A stretch of DNA of 64,000 nt from Sinomonas humi (GCF_000802235.1 NZ_JTDL01000120.1:1-64000), one strand, 5' to 3'; numbered from the stretch's first letter, positions 9,675 to 19,254 are shown. Notes: a model not told the origin generated them from the sequence alone. Program-made: numbers and translations.

Positions 9675-10688
9675 ATGGCCTATGTTCCGGCCTTGGACGG
9701 GCTGCGTGCGGTCGCGGTCACGCTGGTTCTCATGGCCCATATCATCGGGGACGACTGGCACGGCGGAATGCTCGGAGTTGACATCTTTTTTGTGCTCTCG
9801 GGATTCCTCATCACGCGAATCCTGCTGCGGAGCCTCGAAGCAACCGACACTATCCGGCTTGGCCGGTTCTACCTTCGCCGACTCGTGCGCCTGTATCCCG
9901 CATTGCTCGCCAGCTTGGCAATTTTCGCTGTCCCGGGACTGATGTTCGCCCCGCTTGCACGATATTTCGTGCTGGAGAACGTGTTTGCGCTCAGTTACAC
10001 GACACCGTTCTTCATGGAGGCGGGCTGGAATGTATCGAAGGCATGGAGTCACACGTGGTCGCTGGGTGTCGAGGAATTGTTTTATCTTGCTTGGCCAGCG
10101 GCATTGCTCATTTGGCGAAACACGCTCTTGTGGTCAAAGGCCCCCGCCGTTCTTGCTGCGATTGCGGGAGCGATGCTGACCGTGAACGTCGTCGTCGATT
10201 CGCTCGATTACCGCGCCTCGTGGTTCCTCCGGGCGGGTGGTCTTCTGCTCGGTTGCGCTCTCGCGATTGCCCAGAATCGAGGGTCTCTCCTTCGCGTGCC
10301 CGTGCAGGGAGCCATCTGTGGGACCGCTCTCCTGATCGCGGGGTTTGGGTGGGCGTCCTCGTCGCCGACGAACGAGGTTGGGGGCCCGGCCCTGCTCGGC
10401 GCATTCGGTGCAGTATTGTTCATCGGCCATGTGGGCTCGGCGGAGTCGGGCCCACTGGTAGGCCTGCTGGGCTGCGCGCCGCTGGTCTTCCTCGGCACGA
10501 TTAGCTACGAGTTGTATCTCGTGCACTACCCCTTGGTGATCATCGTCGAGTGGGCCTTCGGTTGGGATGCTCCGTTGCCGTGGCTGGCAGGAGTCTCGGT
10601 CGTCCTTGTTTCCGTTCTGCTCGCTGCCCTCGTGCATAGGGTTCTGGCTCGGAGCGTTGAGAATTGGAAGGCCCGATTTGCTTCCTGA
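9675..10688 (+). CDS. Membrane acyltransferase, family 3 (OafA-like)
   Basis: The 337-aa multi-pass membrane protein opens with PALDGLRAVAVTLVLMAH (the family His near residue 22), then DIFFVLSGFLITR and FYLRRLVRLYPAL, the signature of acyltransferase family 3. It lacks the periplasmic SGNH domain of larger relatives. The family O-acylates sugars on polysaccharides or antibiotics at the membrane. The start at ATG 9675 is preferred; TTG 9657 is possible. It is transcribed with the upstream glycosyltransferase. Confidence 0.85.
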   Translation: MAYVPALDGLRAVAVTLVLMAHIIGDDWHGGMLGVDIFFVLSGFLITRILLRSLEATDTIRLGRFYLRRLVRLYPALLASLAIFAVPGLMFAPLARYFVLENVFALSYTTPFFMEAGWNVSKAWSHTWSLGVEELFYLAWPAALLIWRNTLLWSKAPAVLAAIAGAMLTVNVVVDSLDYRASWFLRAGGLLLGCALAIAQNRGSLLRVPVQGAICGTALLIAGFGWASSSPTNEVGGPALLGAFGAVLFIGHVGSAESGPLVGLLGCAPLVFLGTISYELYLVHYPLVIIVEWAFGWDAPLPWLAGVSVVLVSVLLAALVHRVLARSVENWKARFAS

Positions 10689-10691
10689 GGC

Positions 10692-11060
10692 CTAGTCCGT
10701 CGCAGCGTCGAAGGCGTCCCGCGCCGCGAGGATCTTGTCGGCGTGGCTCTCGGCCCATTCCCGGACGGCGTTGAGGGGGTCGAGGAGGCTTTCGCCGAGC
10801 GGAGTCAGGCGGTACTCGACCCTCACGGGCACCTCCGCGAAGACCTTGCGGAGCACGAGTCCGTCGCGTTCAAGGGCGCGGAGCGTCTGGGTCAGGACCT
10901 TGGGCGTGATGCCGCCGACCGCGACGCGTAGTTCGCTGAAGCGAAGTGGCCCGTCCTTGAGAGCCTGGACGATGAGAGGGGTCCACTTGTCGCCGATCCG
11001 CTGGAGCACGACGCGTGAGGGGCACGCGGGATCCATGACGTCGAACGGGATGCTTTCCAC
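10692..11060 (-). CDS. HxlR-family transcriptional regulator
   Basis: This 122-aa winged-helix protein has the family hallmarks [19 protein letters not shown], the recognition-helix region [21 protein letters not shown] and the wing [18 protein letters not shown] conserved Cys (residue 13) is the redox or electrophile sensor in several HxlR members. The start is uncertain: GTG 11060 is chosen, while ATG 11135 would run through the probable divergent promoter and ATG 11036 would trim the N-terminus. It is divergent from an NmrA-like reductase that it probably controls. Confidence 0.85.
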   Translation of the reverse strand: MESIPFDVMDPACPSRVVLQRIGDKWTPLIVQALKDGPLRFSELRVAVGGITPKVLTQTLRALERDGLVLRKVFAEVPVRVEYRLTPLGESLLDPLNAVREWAESHADKILAARDAFDAATD

Positions 11061-11065
11061 CGGGT

Positions 11066-11110
11066 AACCATAACACTTTGAAGTACTTGGTATCTTTTGG
11101 ATACTCTGAC
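11066..11110. promoter_or_regulatory. Divergent promoter/operator between hxlR-type regulator and NmrA-like gene
   Basis: This A/T-richer stretch contains the palindrome AAGTACTT at 11081-11088 and TATCTT/GGATAC promoter-like hexamers. HxlR genes are usually divergent from their target and bind such short palindromes. The function is inferred from arrangement. Confidence 0.45.
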
Positions 11111-11158
11111 GGACACCAGCATCGAAATGGTGCACAACGGGATCGACAGGGAGCTTTC

Positions 11159-11770
11159 ATGAAGATTGCCGTCTACGGGGCCACCGGCATGGTCGGGAGC
11201 CAGATTGTTGCCGAGGCAGGGCGCCGTGGTCACGAGGTGACCGCTCTCAGCCGGAAGGGCGCCACAGTGGAGGGCGCCGCCGTCGTCCGCGCCGCTGACC
11301 TGGCCGACCTCGAAACGTACCGTTCCGTGGCCGAGGCGAATGACGCCGTCGTGCTCGCGACGTCTCCTGACCGCGCCGGCGGCTCCCGCGAGCCCTATCT
11401 CCAGGCACACCGCGCGATCGCGGAAGTCCCGACCGATGCACGCCTCTACCTCGTGGGCGGTTTTGGGAGCCTGCAGGGCCCGGATGGGGCTCGGATCAAG
11501 GACCTCCCGGACTTCCCTGCGGAGTACAAGGCCGAATCGGACACGGTCTTCCGGGCGTATGAGGCGCTGCGTGATTCGTCCGCCGGTCTCAACGTCACCG
11601 TCCACGCACCGGCCGCGGTCATCCAGCCGGGCGAGCGCACCGGGAAGTACACGACGGCCGTAGGCGTCCCTGCTGGGGACTTCATCTCCGCCCAGGACTA
11701 CGCCGTCGCCGCGGTCGACGAGCTCGAGAAACCCCAGTTCCAGGGGAAGATCTTCACGGCTGCGAACTAA
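11159..11770 (+). CDS. NAD(P)-dependent oxidoreductase, NmrA/atypical SDR family
   Basis: The 203-aa Rossmann protein has an N-terminal MKIAVYGATGMVGSQIVAEA motif (GxxGxxG) and YLVGGFGSLQ in the middle, as in the NAD(P)H-binding family PF13460. Such proteins act as small NAD(P)H-dependent reductases or redox sensors. ATG 11159 has AGGGAG a few bases upstream. Being divergent from an HxlR regulator is the classic arrangement for electrophile- or quinone-responsive reductases. The substrate is unknown. Confidence 0.85.
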   Translation: MKIAVYGATGMVGSQIVAEAGRRGHEVTALSRKGATVEGAAVVRAADLADLETYRSVAEANDAVVLATSPDRAGGSREPYLQAHRAIAEVPTDARLYLVGGFGSLQGPDGARIKDLPDFPAEYKAESDTVFRAYEALRDSSAGLNVTVHAPAAVIQPGERTGKYTTAVGVPAGDFISAQDYAVAAVDELEKPQFQGKIFTAAN

Positions 11771-11804
11771 TGCCGAGAACTAGCCCGCCTGAGCTAGCGC
11801 GTCG

Positions 11805-13205
11805 CTAGTATGTCGTCGCATTCGGCAGGATGAGCGGCGGCGAGGGCTTCTGGCTGAAGTCGAAGTCGTTCGCGAGGTTCCCCAAGAGCGGATTGTCCTC
11901 GCGCACGTCGGGGCGGGGATCTGGGCGGCCGTCGGTCGCTGGGTCGAGGCGCTGGCCGTGGAGGAAATCGTCTTCGATGAACTTCACGTACGCGTCTTGG
12001 CTCAGCGTCTGATGATCGATGTATCCCTTTTTGGCATACGGGCTGATGACGATGCCTGGGACGCGGAGCCCGTAGCCGTTCTGATCGACGACGGGAGGTG
12101 CCACGTGGTCGTAGAACCCGCCCCAGTCGTCCCACGAGACGAAGATCGCGGTGCTGTTCCAGTCCGGGCCTGACATGATCGAGTTGATGAGTCCGGTCAC
12201 GTAGGCCTGCCCCGAGCTGACGAGCGCCGGCGGGTGCTCGCTCACGGCGCTCGTCGGGTCGATCCAGCTCACCGAGGGGAGCGTGCCGCTCTTAGCGGCC
12301 GAATAGAAGTTGGTCAGCGACTGGATGTTCCCGAGCTGACCGTCCTGCTTGACGGTATCGAAGTACGGGAGCGGGTTCCAGATGCCCGGCGTCTTCGCGT
12401 TCTGCTTGACCGGCGCGCAGGTCATGGCTGAGTCGTTCTCGCAGTCCGGCTCGGTTCCGTTGAACACGTAGTAGCCCCACGAGACCTTCTGCTGGTAGAG
12501 GAGGTAGGTGAGGTCCGTCCAGGCGTAGTCGGGTGCTGGCCTTGGTGGGGCTGTCTTCTTGCCGAAGTCGGGTGGGAGCTGGGGGCCCTGAGGTGCGTTG
12601 GTGCAGGACTCGGCATCGCCGGGGATGCTGCACTTGGCGGACCACTCGGAGACCATGTAGAGGTGCGAGGGCAGGCTCCATGAGGCATCGGACTGGAACA
12701 GGTGGTCCTGGAGCGTGAAGTCCTTCGCGTACGTCCAGTAGTTCGGGATGTCACGGGCGTCGTGGTAGCCCATGACGTCGGTGCCCTTCGTCCCGGTGCA
12801 GTTGGGATCGTTGGCCGCGCAGTTCGACGACGCGTGCTCGGCCTGCGCGATGAACCCGTTCATCTGGCCGCCGTTGACGTCCGCCTTCGCGTTGGACTGG
12901 CTGTGCGGACCGCCGGCGTTGCGGTCCGCCGGATCGTAGTACGGGCGGACACATGCGTGCTTCTCTGGGTCAGGGACGCATACGGTCGGGACGCCGTTCT
13001 GCATCGGAATGCCATCGGCTCCCGGGAAGGTGCCGAAGTAGCTGTCGAACGAGCGGTTCTCCTGCATGATGATCACTACGTGCTTGATCTTGGAGATGCC
13101 TGCAGGCGTAGCACTTTGGGCAGGGCGCCCGACGGCGCTGCAGGCGGCGGCGATGAGAAGGACGACGACGGCGAGTGCGGCACTGACTGCGAACCAGCGG
13201 CGCAT
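11805..13205 (-). CDS. Secreted phosphoesterase/acid phosphatase, phospholipase C family
   Basis: The protein of about 466 aa has a signal region (MRRW then a hydrophobic stretch to AAACS). The last AAAC could serve as a lenient lipobox. The mature part starts with [22 protein letters not shown], the metal-binding signature of PF04185 (phospholipase C/AcpA). It also has [10 protein letters not shown] and [17 protein letters not shown] with catalytic Asp/His ligands, and ends with FIEDDFLHG. It probably hydrolyses phosphomonoesters or phospholipid head groups outside the cell. ATG 13205 gives the most typical signal peptide; ATG 13226 or 13247 are in-frame alternatives. Confidence 0.88.
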   Translation of the reverse strand: MRRWFAVSAALAVVVLLIAAACSAVGRPAQSATPAGISKIKHVVIIMQENRSFDSYFGTFPGADGIPMQNGVPTVCVPDPEKHACVRPYYDPADRNAGGPHSQSNAKADVNGGQMNGFIAQAEHASSNCAANDPNCTGTKGTDVMGYHDARDIPNYWTYAKDFTLQDHLFQSDASWSLPSHLYMVSEWSAKCSIPGDAESCTNAPQGPQLPPDFGKKTAPPRPAPDYAWTDLTYLLYQQKVSWGYYVFNGTEPDCENDSAMTCAPVKQNAKTPGIWNPLPYFDTVKQDGQLGNIQSLTNFYSAAKSGTLPSVSWIDPTSAVSEHPPALVSSGQAYVTGLINSIMSGPDWNSTAIFVSWDDWGGFYDHVAPPVVDQNGYGLRVPGIVISPYAKKGYIDHQTLSQDAYVKFIEDDFLHGQRLDPATDGRPDPRPDVREDNPLLGNLANDFDFSQKPSPPLILPNATTY

Positions 13206-13312
13206 TGCCACAGCCTGCTCCTCCATCACTCGCATCCGAGGGGGCACCTGCCGATGAGGGCACGATACCCCCTCGGAGCGAGGGCAAGCTGTGACTTTGC
13301 TCCGGCCCGATT

Positions 13313-13331
13313 GGCCGAGCTCGCCTCGGCC
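13313..13331 (-). terminator. Hairpin downstream of hmp
   Basis: GGCCGAG (13313-13319) and CTCGGCC (13325-13331) form a 7-bp stem immediately after the hmp stop on the minus strand. This short G+C hairpin is a plausible terminator. Confidence 0.5.
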
Positions 13332-13334
13332 GGC

Positions 13335-14528
13335 TCAGTTGGCCGAGGCGAGCCAGAGGTCGGGGCCGAAGACCTCGTAGTGAATGCGCTGGGCGGGAAT
13401 CCCGAGCGCGATCGCCTCGGAGCGGATCTTCTGCATGAACCCGAGCGGGCCGCACAGGTACAGGTTCGCGTCCGCCGGTACGTCCACCTCGGACAGGCTC
13501 ATGTAGCCTTCTCGTGCCGCGGTCGCGCCCTCAACGGGCCCGGCCGCGGGCTGCTGGAGCCAAAGGTGAAGCTCGGCGTCGTCGATCTTCTCGATGTCGC
13601 CCAGCATCTGGTCGCTCAGGGCCCACGCTTCGAGGCTGCGCTCGGCATGCAGGACGAGGACTTCTCGGTCCGAACCCGCGTTTGCGAGGGAGCGGAGGAT
13701 CGACGCGCTCGGGGTGCAGCCGATGCCCGCCGAGGCCAGGACGAGGGGGCCGTCGCTGTCGTCGAGCGTCACGTCCCCGTAGGGGTTGGAGAGCTCGACG
13801 ACGTCGCCGACCTTGACCTTCTCGTGCAGGATCGGGGAGACCTCGCCGCCGTCGTTGTACTTCGTGGTGAACACACGGCGCTCCGTGGACTCCGCGTCGG
13901 CCGAGAGGGAGTACTGGCGAACCTGGAGGAGGCCGTCCTCGACGGGCACGCGCACGCTCAGGAACTGGCCGGGCTGGCCGGGAGTGACGGGGCTATCGTC
14001 CGCGGGCTCGAGGACGAAGGTCACCGTGGTGGCGCTCGAGGCCTTCTTCTCGACAACCCTCCACGGTGCCCACATGACGTTGTTCGCCTGCCGTGCATAG
14101 AGGCCCGACTCGATCTTCATGAGGGCCTCCGCCATGAGCCAGTAGACCTCGGACCAGGCCGCGGCGACCTCGGGCGTGACAGCCTCGCCGAGGTCCTCGG
14201 CGATGGCCTCGAACAGGTACTTGTAGACGATCTCGTACATGTCCGGTGTGATGCCGAGGGACGCGTGCTTGTGCGCGATGCGGGCCAGCACGGCCTCGGG
14301 GAGCGTCCCGGGGTTCTGGACCAGATGCGTTGCGAAGGCGGCGATCGCCCCCGCGAGGGCCTTCCGCTGTTCGCCGTTGGCCTGGTTCGCGCGGCTGAAC
14401 ATTCCGTTCAGGAGCTCGGGATGGGCCGCGAACATCTTCTCGTAGAAGAGCGGGGTGATCTCCCCGATACGGCTTCCGACCAGCGGGAGGGTCGCTTCGA
14501 TGATGGGGCGGGCTGTGTCCGAGAGCAT
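13335..14528 (-). CDS. hmp: Flavohaemoprotein, nitric oxide dioxygenase
   Basis: The 397-aa protein comprises a globin domain (1-140; Tyr29 distal, proximal His88 in KHASLGI) and an FAD domain with RQYSLSA near residue 205. A NAD domain carries ASAGIGCTPSASILRSLA near residue 267 and YEVFGPDLW at the C-terminus. It oxidises NO to nitrate with O2 and NAD(P)H. GAGGAG precedes the ATG. A strong inverted repeat in its leader and an upstream NsrR-like gene on the same strand indicate NO-responsive repression. Confidence 0.95.
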   Translation of the reverse strand: MLSDTARPIIEATLPLVGSRIGEITPLFYEKMFAAHPELLNGMFSRANQANGEQRKALAGAIAAFATHLVQNPGTLPEAVLARIAHKHASLGITPDMYEIVYKYLFEAIAEDLGEAVTPEVAAAWSEVYWLMAEALMKIESGLYARQANNVMWAPWRVVEKKASSATTVTFVLEPADDSPVTPGQPGQFLSVRVPVEDGLLQVRQYSLSADAESTERRVFTTKYNDGGEVSPILHEKVKVGDVVELSNPYGDVTLDDSDGPLVLASAGIGCTPSASILRSLANAGSDREVLVLHAERSLEAWALSDQMLGDIEKIDDAELHLWLQQPAAGPVEGATAAREGYMSLSEVDVPADANLYLCGPLGFMQKIRSEAIALGIPAQRIHYEVFGPDLWLASAN

Positions 14529-14549
14529 GGGGACTCCTCAGGGTTGGAG

Positions 14550-14580
14550 GTTAATCAAGCATGATCCGTACTTGATTAAC
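14550..14580 (-). promoter_or_regulatory. 10-bp inverted repeat in the hmp promoter, candidate NsrR operator
   Basis: GTTAATCAAG (14550-14559) and CTTGATTAAC (14571-14580) are exact reverse complements with an 11-nt spacer, about 22 bases upstream of the hmp start. The A/T-rich arms also look like a promoter -10 region. A second palindrome, TTCTAC-N5-GTAGAA, lies at 14589-14605. NsrR is the likely ligand because its candidate gene is adjacent. Confidence 0.7.
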
Positions 14581-14644
14581 TCCAAGTCTTCTACGTGTCG
14601 TAGAAAACGCCAAAACGAGGAGGAGTGGCGTTGGCCACAGATGT

Positions 14645-15199
14645 CTAGACCGGGTCGGGCTGAGGATCGACGCTGTGACATGCCGGGGCGGCAGGAGCGG
14701 TCGTGGCGCTCTCCTCGGAGGGCCCGAACGCCGCAGGCTCGTACGACGCGGCAGACGGCGGCAGGCCGAGTTGCACTAGAACTGGCCCCATCTGGCGGGG
14801 GTTCGGAAGGGAGGAGATCTTCACTGCGTCGAGTTCCCGGTAGAACGCCTCTCGCGCTCGGCGCAGGGCAGAGCGTAGGCCGCACTGGGCTATGAGCGGG
14901 CAGTCGCCCGCTGCTCCGCCCTCGCAGTCGGGGAGATCCCGGCGCGTATCGAGCGCCCGCAGGACAGAACCGATCGTCGCCTTGCGGCCCGCGTCGCTGA
15001 GTTGGACGCCCCCGGACCGCCCGCGGGTCGCCTCGATCAACCCGAGCTCACGGAGCTTGAGCACCGCCTTGCTGACGTGGTTGTAGGGCGTACCGACGCC
15101 CTCGGCAATGGCACGCGTCGCGAGGGGCTCGGAGCCGTCAACAGCGCTCAGGAGCATGAGGGCTCGAAGGCTGACGTCCTCGAAAGCGGTCATGCGCAT
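14645..15199 (-). CDS. nsrR: Rrf2-family regulator, NsrR-like [Fe-S] nitric oxide sensor
   Basis: The 184-aa protein has an N-terminal winged helix (residues 1-80; YNHVSKAVLKLRELGLI and RGRSGGVQL). Three cysteines follow at 92, 100 and 106 (C-x7-C-x5-C), the pattern that ligates the NO-sensitive cluster in NsrR. A Pro/Ala-rich tail of about 35 aa extends the usual length. It lies just upstream of hmp on the same strand, the standard NsrR target, so NO sensing and hmp repression are well supported by context. IscR or RsrR are alternatives, but their partner genes are absent. Confidence 0.85.
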   Translation of the reverse strand: MRMTAFEDVSLRALMLLSAVDGSEPLATRAIAEGVGTPYNHVSKAVLKLRELGLIEATRGRSGGVQLSDAGRKATIGSVLRALDTRRDLPDCEGGAAGDCPLIAQCGLRSALRRAREAFYRELDAVKISSLPNPRQMGPVLVQLGLPPSAASYEPAAFGPSEESATTAPAAPACHSVDPQPDPV

Positions 15200-15302
15200 T
15201 TCGCCAGTGTACGCCGAAATACCAAAACATCCGTTCGCCGAATCGGCGTCTCAGTGGCGCCCTCAATCGCGGCGGCGGACGCCAGTAGCTCGGGGGCCCG
15301 GG

Positions 15303-15755
15303 CTAGGCAGTGAAAATGAGAGCCTCGTGCCCGTCGGGTTCGATGTCTCCGTAGACGTAGCCGGTCGCGGTCATCTCGTACGGGAGGACCGCGGCGAGAA
15401 GGCCCTCGTCCCGGTGCTCTGCCGCCGCATGGATGCCGTCCGTGCCGTTCTCGGGGAGGGTCACATCGCTTGCGATGGCGAAAGCCCGGATCTGTTCCCG
15501 GCCCTGCTTGAGGAGCTCGACGAGATCCTCAAGCATCGTCTCGGCGTCGAAGTCTGCTTCGGAGTCGAAGTCCTCCGATGACGGTGGTGTGACGAGGACG
15601 AGCCGCAACTCGCCGTCGTCGTCCAGCGTCACCGCAAACGGGAGGAAACCCCCGTTCTGTTCGAGGTGCTCCTGGGCCATGCCCAGGGCCGTGCCGAGAA
15701 CGTCGTGGAGCTCACGGAGGATGGACTCGCCGTCCGAACCGGTGCCTGCGTTCAT
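15303..15755 (-). CDS. Conserved hypothetical protein coupled to phosphohexomutase
   Basis: This 150-aa acidic protein has no recognised catalytic motif. It alternates helical acidic stretches (EADFDAETMLEDLVELLKQG) with strand-like segments (AFAIASDVTLP, TATGYVYGDI), suggesting a small alpha/beta fold. Its ATG overlaps the stop of the mutase gene by four bases (ATGA), so the two are translationally coupled. Function is unknown. Confidence 0.75.
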   Translation of the reverse strand: MNAGTGSDGESILRELHDVLGTALGMAQEHLEQNGGFLPFAVTLDDDGELRLVLVTPPSSEDFDSEADFDAETMLEDLVELLKQGREQIRAFAIASDVTLPENGTDGIHAAAEHRDEGLLAAVLPYEMTATGYVYGDIEPDGHEALIFTA

Positions 15756-17185
15756 GCGCGCACGATCGCAAGCACGCTGTCACGCACCGAGGCGAGCGTC
15801 TCGCGGTCCTTGGCCTCTCCGTTGAACCGAAGGTACGGCTCAGTGTTGGACGGGCGAAGGTTGAACCACCACGAGCCGTCGGCGGCCGAGAAGGTCGTGC
15901 CGTCGAGCTCGTCGATCGCCACGTCTGGGCCCTCGTAGGCCTCCCGAACGCGCGCCACGGCGGCCGCCTTGTCCTCGATCTCCGAATTGATCTCCCCGGA
16001 CGAGACGTACGGTTCGTATTCGGCGCCGAGCTCGGAGAGCGGTTGGTCCTGCCCACCGAGCGCGGCGAGAACGTGCATGGCTGCGAGCATTCCCGTGTCA
16101 GCGTTCCAGAAGTCGCGGAAGTAGTAGTGGGCGGAGTGCTCGCCGCCGAACACCGCGCCTTCCTCGGCCATGACCGCCTTGATGAACGAGTGGCCAACGC
16201 GCGTGCGGACGGGCCGGCCGCCGTCGTGCTCGACAAGCTCCGGCACCGCGCGGGAGGTGATGAGGTTGTGGATGATGATCGGCTCGTCCTCGCCCGCCGC
16301 CCTCGCGCGGGCGATCTCGCGCCGTGCAACAAGCCCGGTGATGGCCGACGGCGAGACGGGGTTCCCGTTCTCGTCGATCACAAAGCAGCGGTCGGCATCG
16401 CCGTCGAACGCGAGTCCGATGTCGGCACCGTGCTCGACGACGGCCTTCTGGAGGTCGCGAAGGTTCTGCGGCTCGAGCGGGTTGGCCGGGTGGTTCGGGA
16501 AGGTGCCATCGAGCTCGAAGTAGAGGGGCACGATCTCGAGGGGGAGCGCAGGCAGGAGCGAATCGCCCAGGACCGCCGGCGTCGTCATGCCTGCCATGCC
16601 GTTGCCGGCGTCGACCACGACCTTGAGGGGGCGAATCCCCGAGAGGTCGACGAGGCTCCGGAGGTGGGCCGCGTAGTCGGCGAGGACGTCGCGCTCAGCG
16701 ACCGTGCCCCGGTTCTCGGCCTCGGCAACGGATCCGGCGGCGAGATACGCCTCCGCCGCCTTCTGGATCTCCTTGAGCCCTGTCTCCGATGACACGGGCT
16801 GTGCCCCGGGCTTGGCGAGCTTGATCCCGTTGTACTGGGCGGGGTTGTGGCTCGCCGTGAACGTTGCGCCTGCCGCCTTGAGCGCGCCGCAAGCGTAGTA
16901 CAGCTCGTCGGTCGAGATGAGCCCGATCTTCTCGACGTTCCCCCCACGCGCCGCCGCTCCACGCGCGAATGCCTCGATGAACTCGGGCGACGAGGGGCGC
17001 ATATCACCGCCCACGAGTACGGTCTTCCCGGCGAGGCCGAGGACATCCACGAACGCGGCCCCCACCGCCTCCACGATGCGCGCATCGATCGTCTCGCCCA
17101 CAATCCCGCGCACGTCGTACGCCTTGAAGGATGCCGAAAGGTCGATCTGGGGCGCCTGGCCTGCAGGGGTGCTCACGTTGCTCAC
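15752..17185 (-). CDS. manB: Phosphomannomutase/phosphoglucomutase
   Basis: The 477-aa alpha-D-phosphohexomutase has the phosphoserine loop TASHNP (Ser112), the metal-binding loop DGDADRC near residue 257, the sugar loop GGEHSAHYYF and the C-terminal phosphate-binding RPSNTEPYLRF. It interconverts hexose 6- and 1-phosphates, supplying GDP-mannose or glucose-1-phosphate for glycan synthesis. Length and motifs are complete. The downstream hypothetical gene overlaps its stop. Confidence 0.93.
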   Translation of the reverse strand: MSNVSTPAGQAPQIDLSASFKAYDVRGIVGETIDARIVEAVGAAFVDVLGLAGKTVLVGGDMRPSSPEFIEAFARGAAARGGNVEKIGLISTDELYYACGALKAAGATFTASHNPAQYNGIKLAKPGAQPVSSETGLKEIQKAAEAYLAAGSVAEAENRGTVAERDVLADYAAHLRSLVDLSGIRPLKVVVDAGNGMAGMTTPAVLGDSLLPALPLEIVPLYFELDGTFPNHPANPLEPQNLRDLQKAVVEHGADIGLAFDGDADRCFVIDENGNPVSPSAITGLVARREIARARAAGEDEPIIIHNLITSRAVPELVEHDGGRPVRTRVGHSFIKAVMAEEGAVFGGEHSAHYYFRDFWNADTGMLAAMHVLAALGGQDQPLSELGAEYEPYVSSGEINSEIEDKAAAVARVREAYEGPDVAIDELDGTTFSAADGSWWFNLRPSNTEPYLRFNGEAKDRETLASVRDSVLAIVRA

Positions 17186-17297
17186 GGGCCGATTATGTCA
17201 AATGCCGGCGGACAGAGCGTCAGCTGATTGTTGGCGGGCCTCAAATCCGGGGCGTGGCTCCGCCGACGGGAGGCATTTTCGCCGGTGGTCGACAAGC

Positions 17298-17342
17298 GGA
17301 CGACGGCGCGTCCCCGCTCACGTGGGGAACGCGCCGTCGTCC
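17298..17342 (-). terminator. Long hairpin downstream of the TPP enzyme
   Basis: Arms 17298-17315 and 17324-17342 pair over 18 bp with one bulged A and an 8-nt loop. It lies between the TPP gene (ending at 17379) and manB on the same strand, so it probably separates the two transcription units. Confidence 0.7.
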
Positions 17343-17378
17343 GTCATTGCCTGGGTGAAGGGATCTGCCGAGCCGGCC

Positions 17379-19103
17379 TCAGTAGGCCTTGACCCGCTGT
17401 TCGACGATGAGGTGGATGAGGGCGAAGGTGCCGTCCTGGTCGATTGCGCGGAGGGCGGCGTCGATCGCGGCGGGAACGTCTGCATCGCGCTCGACGCGAA
17501 CCCCGTAGCCCCCGAAGGCCTGGGCCATGAGCGCGAAGTCCGGGTTCCTCAGCTGAGTGCCGGAGACGCGGTGGGGGTACTGGCGCTCCTGGTGGGAGCG
17601 GATCGTGCCGTACTCCTGGTTGTCCATGACGATCACGAGCGGGGTTGCGCCGTACTGGGCGGCGGTCGCGAGCTCCTGGCCGTTCATGAGGAACTCCCCG
17701 TCTCCCGCGATAGTGACCACGCGTCGGCCCGGGTTGGCGAGCGAGGCCGCGATCGCGGACGGGATCGAGTAGCCCATCGAGCCGTTGCGCGCGCTGATCA
17801 TGGACGCATAGCGCTGCGTGGGGAAGTAGCGGTGCGCCCAGTTCGTGTGCTCGCCGGCGCCGAGGGTGATCATCGCGTCCTCGGGCAGGGTGGGGACGAG
17901 GTTGGCCATGAGGGTGTCCATGCGCGCCGGCCCGTCGGTGGGGGCCGCGGGCGGGAGGGCAGCGAACTTCTCCTGCTCGCCCCGCATGCGCTCGGTCCAG
18001 GCGGTCCACTCCTCGCGCACGGGCAGGTTGATCATGACGAGGTCGCGGACGAAGACGTCCGGCTTGGCCACGATCTGGTACGAGACGGGGCCCGAGCGGC
18101 CGCGCAGGGACGGATCGATTGTGACGAGGAAGTTCTTCTTCCCCCAGTCCTGCCGCACGAGGAACCCGTCCGTGATCACGTCGCCTGGGACCGTGCCGAC
18201 GAAGATCAGGAGGTCGGTCTCCTCGAGGAGGTTGTAGGTGGGCTTGGGGCGGCCGTAGCCGATCGGGCCCACATACGAGGGCGAGTCGAAGGGGATGGTG
18301 CCCTCGCAGCGCCATTCGGCGGCCGCGGGAATGTTGTGCTCCTCGAGCCAGTTCGTGAGCGCGGTCGCGCCTTCCTGGGTCCAGTCGTTGCCGCCGACGA
18401 CGAACAGCGGCTTCTCCGCCGCCTGCAGGGCGGCCTTGAGGGCCTTCCAGTCCGTGACCGTCATCCCGCCGGTCGCGACCGGGATCTTGGGGTGGATGGT
18501 GGCATCGATCTCCTGCTGGATGATGTCCTCGGGCAGGCCGACGACGACGGGGCCGGGCCGGCCGTTCATCGCGGCGAACATCGCCTCGGCGACGATCTCG
18601 GAAGCTCGCTCGGCGTGATCCAGGACCATGACGCGCTTCGCGCCCGTGTCGAACCAGGACTTGATGTCGAACTCCTGGAACGCCTCCCGGTCGCGGTGCG
18701 CGAACGGGATCAGGCCCACGAACAGGACCATCGGCGTCGAGTCCTGCCACGCGGTGTGCAGGCCCACGTGCGCGTTTGCGGCGCCGGGGCCGCGGGTGAC
18801 CATGGCGATGCCGGGGAGCTGGTTCATCTTGCCGTCGGCCTCTGCCATGTACGCCGCGCCACCCTCGTGGCGGCACACAATCGTCTCGATCGGCGAATCA
18901 TGCAGCCCGTCCAGCACATCCAGGAACGACTCGCCCGGAACCACGTAGCTGCGCGTGACGCCGTGGGCTACGAGCGAGTCGACGATGACGTGACCCGCGG
19001 ACTTCTTCGTGGGACTTGCGGCCGGAGCCTGCGCGGCATCCGGAGCAGAACTCGATTCTTCGGGCAGGTTCGATTCAGAGCGGGGCGGCGCCGTTGCCGT
19101 CAT
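17379..19103 (-). CDS. TPP-dependent enzyme, acetolactate synthase-like
   Basis: The 574-aa protein has the three-domain layout of the POX/AHAS superfamily: catalytic Glu in CRHEGGAAYMAEADG, a central FVVGGNDWTQEG domain, and the TPP motif AGDGEFLMNGQEL followed by DNQEYGTIRSHQE. In the cofactor-proximal motif the usual NN is DN. The substrate cannot be called; acetolactate synthase, oxalyl-CoA or benzoylformate-type decarboxylases all fit. An Ala/Pro/Ser-rich N-terminal extension of about 35 aa precedes the first domain. ATG 19103 (AAGGA upstream) is preferred over an upstream in-frame ATG at 19214 that runs into the divergent RecQ promoter. Confidence 0.8.
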   Translation of the reverse strand: MTATAPPRSESNLPEESSSAPDAAQAPAASPTKKSAGHVIVDSLVAHGVTRSYVVPGESFLDVLDGLHDSPIETIVCRHEGGAAYMAEADGKMNQLPGIAMVTRGPGAANAHVGLHTAWQDSTPMVLFVGLIPFAHRDREAFQEFDIKSWFDTGAKRVMVLDHAERASEIVAEAMFAAMNGRPGPVVVGLPEDIIQQEIDATIHPKIPVATGGMTVTDWKALKAALQAAEKPLFVVGGNDWTQEGATALTNWLEEHNIPAAAEWRCEGTIPFDSPSYVGPIGYGRPKPTYNLLEETDLLIFVGTVPGDVITDGFLVRQDWGKKNFLVTIDPSLRGRSGPVSYQIVAKPDVFVRDLVMINLPVREEWTAWTERMRGEQEKFAALPPAAPTDGPARMDTLMANLVPTLPEDAMITLGAGEHTNWAHRYFPTQRYASMISARNGSMGYSIPSAIAASLANPGRRVVTIAGDGEFLMNGQELATAAQYGATPLVIVMDNQEYGTIRSHQERQYPHRVSGTQLRNPDFALMAQAFGGYGVRVERDADVPAAIDAALRAIDQDGTFALIHLIVEQRVKAY

Positions 19104-19254
19104 GGAGAGACATCCTTCTGTTGGCACTGAGAATGGGTGTGTTTCCACCGTATCGGGCCGCCGGAACTCGCGGGAGCCAGAAGTGTCAGACGTCACGGGG
19201 ATACTTGAAAGCATGGTCCGGAGTTCCAGTCACATCGCGCCCGCCGAAGGTTCT

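Noticed and set aside
12702-14564. 620-codon plus-strand frame over the phosphoesterase and hmp genes
   Set aside because: Antisense shadow of two recognisable minus-strand genes, with no known motif.
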